NCBI RefSeq assembly: GCF_037414475.1 | Contig: NZ_CP147913.1 | Location: 2,108,001 to 2,172,000 of the forward strand | DNA from: Myxococcus stipitatus | GTDB lineage: Bacteria; Myxococcota; Myxococcia; Myxococcales; Myxococcaceae | Direction of reading: 5' to 3' | Length of the DNA stretch: 64,000 bases | Shown: positions 58,193 through 64,000 of the stretch, one piece after another | How positions within the stretch are numbered: the first letter of the stretch is position 1 | Layout: every line of letters begins with the position of its first letter | Translations under genes and position numbers: made by a program | The notes under the pieces: model-generated | What the model was told of the DNA's origin: nothing | What the model saw: only the letters and a program-made list of their open reading frames with translations | Databases searched by the model: none

Positions 58193-59584
58193 TCAGTGGT
58201 GGTAGCCGGACGCCTCTTCACGCGACATGGGCGTGCTCACCGGGTGACGCTTGAAGTGCTCGATGCACGTGATGAGGTCCGTCACCAGCAGCGTGGCCAG
58301 GTCGCGGCTGACGCCGTGGCGCACGAGCACCCGCTGCACCACCATGTCCTGGAGGTCCGCCGGCATGGGGTAGGCGGGCACCAGCCAGCCGCGCTCGCGC
58401 ATGCGGTCGGCCAGGTCGTAGAGGGTGAAGCCGGGCTTCACCCCGTCCTTCATCTTCCACGTCACCCCGGGCACACCGCCCCGGCCGTCATAGACGACGT
58501 CGAAGAGGCCAATCTGCTCGATGGCCTTCGCGATGACGTTCGCGGTGTCCGAGCACGCCTGCTGCAGGCGCCGGTAGCCTTCCTTCCCCAGCCGCAGGAA
58601 GTTGTAATACTGGATGACCACCTGTCCCCCTGGCCGCGAGAAGTTCAGCGCGAAGGTCGGCATGTCGCCGCCCAGGTAGTCCACGCGGAAGATGAGGTCC
58701 TCGGGCAGGTCCTCCTTGTCGCGCCACACCACCCAGCCGCAGCCCAGCGGGGTGAGGCCGAACTTGTGGCCGGAGGCGTTGATGGACTTCACGCGCGGCA
58801 GCTTGAAGTCCCAGACGACGTTCTGGTGGATGAAGGGCGCCAGGAAGCCGCCGCTGGCCGCGTCCACGTGGATGGGGATGTCCAGCCCGGTGCGCTTCTG
58901 GAGGTCATCCAGCGCGGCGGCGATGTCCTGCACCGGCTCGTAGATGAGGCTGTAGGTGATGCCCAGCGTGGGCACGACGCCGATGGTGTTCTCGTCGCAG
59001 TGCTTGAGCATCTCGGCCGGCGTCATCACCAGGCGCCCGGGCGCCAGCGGCACCTGGCGCAGCTCCACGTCGAAGTAGCGCGCGAACTTGTGCCAGCAGA
59101 TCTGCACCGGGCCGCAGACGAGGTTCGGCTTGTCGGTGGGCTTGCCCGCGGCCTTGCGCTTCGCGCGCCAGCGCCACTTGAGCGCCAGGCCCCCCAACAT
59201 GGCCGCCTCGCTGGAGCCCGTGGTGGAGCAGCCCATGGTGTTGGCCGCGTGCGGCGAGTGCCACAAGTCGGCGAGCATGTTCACACACCGCGTTTCAATC
59301 TCCGCGGTCTGCGGATACTCGTCCTTGTCGATCATGTTCTTGTCGAGACACTCGTCCATGAGCTTGTGCACCTGAGGCTCGGACCAGGTCTGACAGAAGG
59401 TGGCCAGGTTCTGCCGTGAGTTGCCGTCGAGCAGCAGCTCGTCATGGACGACGGCATACGCATGGTCGGCGCTGTGCTCACCGTCGGGGATGCGGTACTT
59501 CGGCATCGGGACGGACAGGTCCGGTGAAGCGTAGACGTCGTCGTTGATGCGGTCCCGGATTTCGTCTTTGCCGTGCAGGGGCAT
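58193..59584 (-). CDS. gadB: Glutamate decarboxylase
   Basis: A 463-residue PLP enzyme from ATG 59584, with GAGGAG upstream; the longer frame adds unlikely sequence. Diagnostic regions are [55 protein letters not shown], and [19 protein letters not shown] with the cofactor lysine Lys274 (Lys276 in E. coli GadB). The C-terminus [18 protein letters not shown] resembles GadA/B, whose terminal His closes the active site at neutral pH. It converts glutamate to GABA, consuming a proton. No antiporter gene is adjacent. Confidence 0.95.
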   Translation of the reverse strand: MPLHGKDEIRDRINDDVYASPDLSVPMPKYRIPDGEHSADHAYAVVHDELLLDGNSRQNLATFCQTWSEPQVHKLMDECLDKNMIDKDEYPQTAEIETRCVNMLADLWHSPHAANTMGCSTTGSSEAAMLGGLALKWRWRAKRKAAGKPTDKPNLVCGPVQICWHKFARYFDVELRQVPLAPGRLVMTPAEMLKHCDENTIGVVPTLGITYSLIYEPVQDIAAALDDLQKRTGLDIPIHVDAASGGFLAPFIHQNVVWDFKLPRVKSINASGHKFGLTPLGCGWVVWRDKEDLPEDLIFRVDYLGGDMPTFALNFSRPGGQVVIQYYNFLRLGKEGYRRLQQACSDTANVIAKAIEQIGLFDVVYDGRGGVPGVTWKMKDGVKPGFTLYDLADRMRERGWLVPAYPMPADLQDMVVQRVLVRHGVSRDLATLLVTDLITCIEHFKRHPVSTPMSREEASGYHH

Positions 59585-59703
59585 GGGGCTCTCCTCGCGT
59601 CGCGGACCCGCGATGGGGTCACTCGGACGAGAGATGCTTTCCCCTGTCGAAACGGGCCTCGTTCCCCGGAGAGGGACGGGCGGGCGGGCAAGCCGCCGCT
59701 TCA

Positions 59704-59740
59704 CCTGGAGGGCGCGGGTTGGCGCCGCGCACCCTCCAGG
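59704..59740 (-). terminator. Hairpin downstream of the M4 protease gene
   Basis: A 9-bp stem (CCTGGAGGG / CCCTCCAGG) with an additional inner GCG/CGC pairing, 20 bp after the M4 stop on the minus strand. Confidence 0.55.
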
Positions 59741-59759
59741 GACTTCCCACGCGCGAAGG

Positions 59760-61589
59760 CTACTTCACGCCCACCGCGGACCAGCTCTCCAGCACCGTCT
59801 TCGCCTCGACGGAGTCCTTGCCGTACAGGTCCTGCGCCGCCTTGTGCGTGGCCTCGCGGGCCTGGGCGAAGTTGGTGGTCGGCGTCATGTAGAAGTTCAG
59901 GGCGCGCGAGTAGATTTTCAGGCCCTTCTCGATGCCGATGCCCTGCTTCACCTCGTCGTTGGAGGTGCGATTCTTTCCGCCCTCGGACAACAGGTAGAAG
60001 GCGTTGTTGGGGATGCCCGAGTTGATGTGCACGCCGCCGTGGTCCTGCGTGCCCTTGTAGCGCTTGGAGTAGTGGTCCGGCGACATGCCGTCGCTGGACG
60101 GGTTGCTCAGGTCGCGCAGGCCGTCGGTGGGGTCGCCGTTGTTGGGCGTGTACGTGTCCTCGCCCACCGTCCAGTCGAACTTCACCGCGCCGTTCTTCTG
60201 GCTGGCGTACCACTCCACGCCCACGCCCATGATGTCGCTGAACGCCTCGTTGAGGGCGCCGGACTCGTTGCGGTACTGGAGGCCCGCGGTGCGCTCGGTG
60301 AGGCCGTGGGTGATTTCGTGGCCCGCGATGTCCAGCGTGGTGAGCGAGCCGAACTGGTCGCCGTCACCGTCGCCGTAGTTCATCTTGTCGCCGTCCCAGA
60401 ACGCGTTGGCGAAGTCCTTGCCCACGTGGACGTCGGAGACGAGCTTCTCGCCCTTGCCGTCGATGGAGTTGCGGCCGAGCACGTCCTTGTAGAAGTCGTA
60501 CGTGGTCTGCGCGCCGTACTGCGCGTCCACCGCGTCCTTGTGGCGCGCCGGGTCCGTCGCCTCGCCCCAGATGTCGTTGTCGTCGGTGATGGCCTTGTTC
60601 GTCACCGAGTCCGTGTCCGGGTCGCGGTTGAGCGCATCGCGCGTCTGCACGCCGCCGCCCCGGCTCTTGTCCTCCAGCGCGTACGTCCCGTCCTTGTTCT
60701 TCGTGCTGCCAATCTCCACCTTGCCGCTGTACTGGGTGGTGTCGTTGGCCTTGTCCGTCGCGGGCTCCGTCGACGGGTCCACGGGCTTCTTGGACGGCTC
60801 CGCCATCGCGAGCGAGGGCTTCTTCGCGGAGGCGCCATGTCCGTGAGCGTCGTGCGCCACGCCGCCCATCTGGTTGTACTTCTCCAGCATCTGCCCGGTC
60901 TGCGCGTCGACCAGGTAGTTCATGCGGCGCGGGTCCTTGCCCTGCCCCACGTCCGTCGTGTTGGCGAGCTGCACGTGGAACGCGGCGCGGTACTGGCCGT
61001 CAGCGCCCTTGAAGATGACGCGCTCGGTGGTGGGCTCGCGGTCCGTCTTGCCCGCGAAGTCCTTCTGGGCCACGGCGAGCGCGTCCTGCGCGGACAGCTT
61101 CGTGGGGCTCTTGCCCAGGCCCGTGGGGACGGTCGCCACGTCACCCGTGACGCTGTCCACCTTGCCGTCCTTGCCCAGGTGGCTCACCACCTGCTCGCCA
61201 AAGACACGGACGCCCTCGCTCATGCGGTCCATGCGCACGTGCGTCATGCCCAGGTCGTCCTTCTCCACCGCGCGCGGCGCGAAGTCCGCCCGGTTCACCA
61301 CGCTGGAGCGGCCCGCCATGAGCTGCGACACGGTGGGGGTGTTCTGCTTCTGGAGGAAGTCCACCGTCGTCTGGATGGCTTCCTTGCTGGCCGTGCTCTC
61401 CAGGGCCACCGGGCCTGACTTCACCGGCGGGGTCAGCGTCGTGGCGGGCTTCGCCTGCGCGGGCTTCGCCTGGGCGTCGAACGAGGACCCCGGCGAGTAC
61501 CCCACGGCCTTGTTCTTCACCTCGGCGGTGGGCCGCGAGTCAGTGGTGCGCGTGACGGGAAGCTTCGGGGTTTCGACGCGAATCTTCAT
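59760..61589 (-). CDS. M4 (thermolysin) family metalloprotease, no signal peptide
   Basis: A 609-residue protein from ATG 61589. The first ~60 residues are low-complexity ([17 protein letters not shown]), with no Sec or Tat signal. An FTP/PepSY-type propeptide region lies at residues 70-240 ([19 protein letters not shown], then [13 protein letters not shown]). The catalytic domain has [20 protein letters not shown] with His424, Glu425 and His428, and Glu448 in [11 protein letters not shown], then [20 protein letters not shown] with the active-site His. All thermolysin residues are intact. A secreted, predation-type endopeptidase is expected, yet the export route is unclear. Confidence 0.88.
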   Translation of the reverse strand: MKIRVETPKLPVTRTTDSRPTAEVKNKAVGYSPGSSFDAQAKPAQAKPATTLTPPVKSGPVALESTASKEAIQTTVDFLQKQNTPTVSQLMAGRSSVVNRADFAPRAVEKDDLGMTHVRMDRMSEGVRVFGEQVVSHLGKDGKVDSVTGDVATVPTGLGKSPTKLSAQDALAVAQKDFAGKTDREPTTERVIFKGADGQYRAAFHVQLANTTDVGQGKDPRRMNYLVDAQTGQMLEKYNQMGGVAHDAHGHGASAKKPSLAMAEPSKKPVDPSTEPATDKANDTTQYSGKVEIGSTKNKDGTYALEDKSRGGGVQTRDALNRDPDTDSVTNKAITDDNDIWGEATDPARHKDAVDAQYGAQTTYDFYKDVLGRNSIDGKGEKLVSDVHVGKDFANAFWDGDKMNYGDGDGDQFGSLTTLDIAGHEITHGLTERTAGLQYRNESGALNEAFSDIMGVGVEWYASQKNGAVKFDWTVGEDTYTPNNGDPTDGLRDLSNPSSDGMSPDHYSKRYKGTQDHGGVHINSGIPNNAFYLLSEGGKNRTSNDEVKQGIGIEKGLKIYSRALNFYMTPTTNFAQAREATHKAAQDLYGKDSVEAKTVLESWSAVGVK

Positions 61590-61770
61590 GGAGGGGGGCC
61601 CAGAGGAGAAAGCTGCTTTCTTATTTTCGGTTCACACGAGTCACGGTTGTGTCTCGGCGACAGAAAAGCGGCCCTGCGTCATCCTCTGGATGCCAACCCC
61701 CTGGATTCACTGAGTACGCCGGGCCGGGGCTCTCCGGAAGAGAGCCTCGGATGGCGGCGGGCTGCGTGGT

Positions 61771-62208
61771 TCACGCCGCGCGCACGGGCCACGGCTGGGG
61801 GCGAGAACCCGCCTCCCAATTGTTGTTGCGCCCATCCCAGTGCTGGATGGTGAGCTGGGAGATGTCCACGTCGTCCAGGCAGCCAACGTTGATGGAGCGG
61901 AAGTCGCCGCCGAGCTCCTCCACGAAGCCCCCGCCGCAGACCTGGACGCCGCAGTGCTTGCAGAAGTTGCGGTAGTTGCGGCTGTCGCCGACCCGGTACT
62001 CCCCCAGCGCGCCCTCGCCCTTGAGGATGCGGAAAGTGGGGGGCGGCACCTGCGTCGTCGTCCCGCCCATCTTCGTGCAGATGGTGCAGTTGCAGCGGTT
62101 CACCGCCTCCTTGAGGTCCACCTCCGCCTCGAACCGCACCGCGCCGCAGTGGCAGCCGCCAACGTACTTCTTGAGGGAGGAGGAGGTCTTCGGTGCCAGG
62201 TCGCTCAT
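61771..62208 (-). CDS. GFA-family zinc protein (glutathione-dependent formaldehyde-activating-like)
   Basis: A 145-residue CENP-V/GFA-domain protein. Zinc ligands are GGCHCGAVRFEAEV, NRCNCTICTKMGG and FCKHCGVQVCGGG. The family type protein is Gfa, but most members have other or unknown roles. It is upstream of the M4 gene on the same strand, 181 bp away. Confidence 0.85.
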   Translation of the reverse strand: MSDLAPKTSSSLKKYVGGCHCGAVRFEAEVDLKEAVNRCNCTICTKMGGTTTQVPPPTFRILKGEGALGEYRVGDSRNYRNFCKHCGVQVCGGGFVEELGGDFRSINVGCLDDVDISQLTIQHWDGRNNNWEAGSRPQPWPVRAA

Positions 62209-62275
62209 TTGGGTGTCTCCGGGGTGAAGTGACTGAAGTGAGCGTGTTATCGCCCCGGGCCGTGACAGGTGTATG

Positions 62276-62854
62276 TCAGGTTTCCTTCAGCCCCACGCCG
62301 TCCCGGCTCTGACGCAGCAGGCCCACCAGCGCCACCTGGGCCGGGCGACGCAGGGAGGAGTCCTCGGAGTCGAGTCCCTGGTGCTCCACCCAGGCGGTCA
62401 CCATGGCCCGCGTCGCCGCCTTGGCGCGTGCCCAGGCCCCGGTTTCACCATCGGATTCCCCCGTGGTGATGGCGGCCCAGGTCTCCGCGAGGTCACTGGC
62501 GGAGTCCGCGAAGGCCGCCGCCGCGGGCTTCTTCTCGAGAATCCACTGGTTGCGCAGGTCCCCCAGCTGCCCCGCGACGATGTGGGCCTGCCGGGGATGC
62601 ACGGAGGAGCGGGCCTGCGCGAACAGCTCCGCGGCGGGCCGGGCGTCCTCGATGCGGGCGGCGCACAGGCGCAGCCACTCCGCGCAGACCTGGAAGGCCT
62701 GGGGGTTGGGGAAGTGGGCCACCACCCAACCGAGCAGGGGGAAGAGGTGCTCGGCGCGGGCCCAGGCCTCTTCGGCCGAGCCGAAGTGGATGTGGTTGGC
62801 CTGGAAGATGTCGAGCATCTGCGCGGTGGGGGGAACGGAGTCGGACTCGGACAT
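62276..62854 (-). CDS. Unknown helical protein
   Basis: A 192-residue acidic, alanine-rich protein predicted almost wholly alpha-helical (SAEEAWARAEHLFPLLGWVV, QAFQVCAEWLRLCAARIEDA). No signal, membrane helix or known motif is visible. It shares strand with the GFA gene (67-bp gap) and the AraC gene (45 bp). Confidence 0.6.
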   Translation of the reverse strand: MSESDSVPPTAQMLDIFQANHIHFGSAEEAWARAEHLFPLLGWVVAHFPNPQAFQVCAEWLRLCAARIEDARPAAELFAQARSSVHPRQAHIVAGQLGDLRNQWILEKKPAAAAFADSASDLAETWAAITTGESDGETGAWARAKAATRAMVTAWVEHQGLDSEDSSLRRPAQVALVGLLRQSRDGVGLKET

Positions 62855-62899
62855 GGAGGAGGGCTCTACGCCTCCGGCCGGCCTCCGGGCAACCCGCCC

Positions 62900-63712
62900 T
62901 CAGGCGCGCGAACGGACGATGGCGCCCGGTGTCACCCCGAGGATGCGGCGCATGTGCCGGGCCATGTGGCTCTGGTGCGAGAACCCCGCCTCCAGCGCGA
63001 CCTGTCCGGTGGGAACGCCGCCACGCAGGAGCAGGGAGCGGGCGCGCTCCACCCGGCGCTGAATCACGTACTCGTGGACGGGCACGCCCACGGAGCGCTT
63101 GAAGAGCATCTTGAAGTGCGAGGCGCTGACGCCCGCCACCCGCGCCAGGCGTTCGAGGGAGAGGTCCTGGTCCAGGTGGGCCTCCACGTAGTCGGTGACC
63201 CGCTGGAGCTGCGGAGCGGCGAGCCCTCCGCGTGACTCGACCTGGGTGCGGTAGCGGGCCAGCAGGCGCGCGGCGAGGGCCAGGCCCAGGCTCTCCCGAT
63301 AGAGCGCCCCGTTGGGGAAGTCCGCGCGGTACTCCGCCTCCATCGCCCAGCCGATGTGCTCGATGTGCTCGTCGCGGAAGTGGTGCTTGGGCTCCAGCCC
63401 CACCCGGTCGGGGTCCAGGCCCATGTCCTCGGCCGCCATGCGCAACAGGGAGTGAGGCAGCCGCAGGTCCACCGTCGAGCCCGCGTCGTCGTCCACCCAG
63501 GTCTCGGCCACGCCGGCGGGCAGCAGGTTGAGCTGCCCTCGCGTGCGCACATCACGGGAGAGAGAGGCCGGGCAGGCGACTCGGACGGGCCCGCTCGAGT
63601 GGACGCTCAGGATGTGGTCGGAGCCCGCCGCGTAGTGCACGTCCCCCACGGGCGTCTCGCGCACTTCCACCCCCAGGGTGATTCGAGGCCGGCGGGACGT
63701 GTTCTCGCTCAT
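62900..63712 (-). CDS. AraC-family transcriptional regulator
   Basis: A 270-residue regulator from ATG 63712. An AraC ligand-like domain is followed by a double [23 protein letters not shown] and [20 protein letters not shown], with the family end [13 protein letters not shown]. It is divergent from an SDR gene across 164 bp and may control it. Confidence 0.88.
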   Translation of the reverse strand: MSENTSRRPRITLGVEVRETPVGDVHYAAGSDHILSVHSSGPVRVACPASLSRDVRTRGQLNLLPAGVAETWVDDDAGSTVDLRLPHSLLRMAAEDMGLDPDRVGLEPKHHFRDEHIEHIGWAMEAEYRADFPNGALYRESLGLALAARLLARYRTQVESRGGLAAPQLQRVTDYVEAHLDQDLSLERLARVAGVSASHFKMLFKRSVGVPVHEYVIQRRVERARSLLLRGGVPTGQVALEAGFSHQSHMARHMRRILGVTPGAIVRSRA

Positions 63713-63876
63713 CGCCCGACTATAGGAACCGCCATCCATTTGTGCTCCCGAATCATCCGCGCGTGCGCGATTCGAAAAGGGGCCGCCGGTATTCCTTCGC
63801 CCGCTTCGAGAGACGGGACCCGGCCCTCCACGGCCCTGTCTCCCAGGCAACGAACGAACACACGGGAGTCGTACAC

Positions 63877-64000
63877 ATGGGCAGGTATTCAGGGAAGAAG
63901 GCCGTCGTCACGGGAGGCACGGCGGGCATCGGGCTGGCGACGGTGAAGATGTTGCTCGCGGAGGGCGCGGAGGTGCTCCTCACCGGGCGCGGAGAGAAGG
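63877..64000 (+). CDS. Short-chain dehydrogenase/reductase (partial, C-terminus off window)
   Basis: The first 41 residues of an [23 protein letters not shown] carries the TGxxxGIG cofactor motif at the N-terminus, followed by [10 protein letters not shown], where the Arg suggests NADP(H). The remainder lies outside the window. It is divergent from the AraC regulator gene. Confidence 0.9.
   Translation, partial: MGRYSGKKAVVTGGTAGIGLATVKMLLAEGAEVLLTGRGEK

Overview
The window is about 64 kb of very GC-rich DNA with strong third-position GC bias. It almost certainly comes from a myxobacterium of the Myxococcus/Corallococcus/Pyxidicoccus group. The reasons are: a Myxococcus-type spore-coat chaperone-usher locus (two spore coat U domain proteins, chaperone, usher); a MYXO-CTERM-like Cys/membrane/Arg sorting signal; many lipoproteins; kelch, HYR, thrombospondin-3 and ELWxxDGT-type surface proteins; and many predation-type hydrolases. 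No tRNA, rRNA, CRISPR array, prophage or insertion sequence was seen. It reads as ordinary accessory chromosome made of short transcription units.

Layout. 1-9.7 kb: a partial methyltransferase, a lipoprotein metzincin with DUF346-type repeats, a HAD phosphatase and a GH5 glycosidase (both lipoproteins), a small exported protein, a LolC/E-like permease with an extra membrane domain, a dienelactone hydrolase and a 70-residue membrane protein. 9.7-15 kb: a secreted alpha/beta hydrolase, a VOC/glyoxalase protein, a Tat-type aminotransferase and a LytS/LytTR two-component pair. 15-18 kb: a 30-residue membrane microprotein candidate, a DUF1023 hydrolase and an unknown 336-residue protein, none with a Sec signal. 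18-21.4 kb: a desaturase, a DUF2652 protein and a Cys-rich beta-propeller. 21.4-31.3 kb: an ECF41-type sigma factor facing a carboxymuconolactone decarboxylase, an AraC regulator, small lipoproteins, an MFS/LysR pair, a DHCW cupin with an apparent CTG start and a LysR/LysE pair.

31.3-37 kb is one 1873-codon gene. It joins a kelch/HYR surface lipoprotein, complete with an internal MYXO-CTERM-like tail, to an OmpA/thrombospondin-3 outer-membrane protein. 37-47.4 kb: RidA, a GH18 chitinase, the spore-coat chaperone-usher operon, an AidB-like acyl-CoA dehydrogenase and a PAS histidine kinase. 47.7-52 kb: an erythromycin-esterase lipoprotein and a BlaI/BlaR1-type pair. The M56 protease of that pair has no penicillin-binding sensor, and two palindromic operators lie upstream. 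52-56.4 kb: a broken gene (two in-frame TGA codons and one frameshift), a GH18-like protein, an M23-like peptidase and an SRPBCC protein. 56.6-64 kb: a DHA2-type MFS pump, glutamate decarboxylase, an M4 metalloprotease, a GFA-family zinc protein, an unknown protein, an AraC regulator and the start of an SDR enzyme.

Regulation visible in the sequence includes the palindromes before blaI, an ECF41-like promoter before the decarboxylase, several intrinsic terminators (mostly between convergent genes) and a conserved element of about 57 bp that occurs twice upstream of unrelated small genes. The points most worth a second look are the 1873-codon fusion, the BlaR1-type protease with a different sensor, the group of hydrolase-type proteins without export signals, and the 30-residue microprotein.
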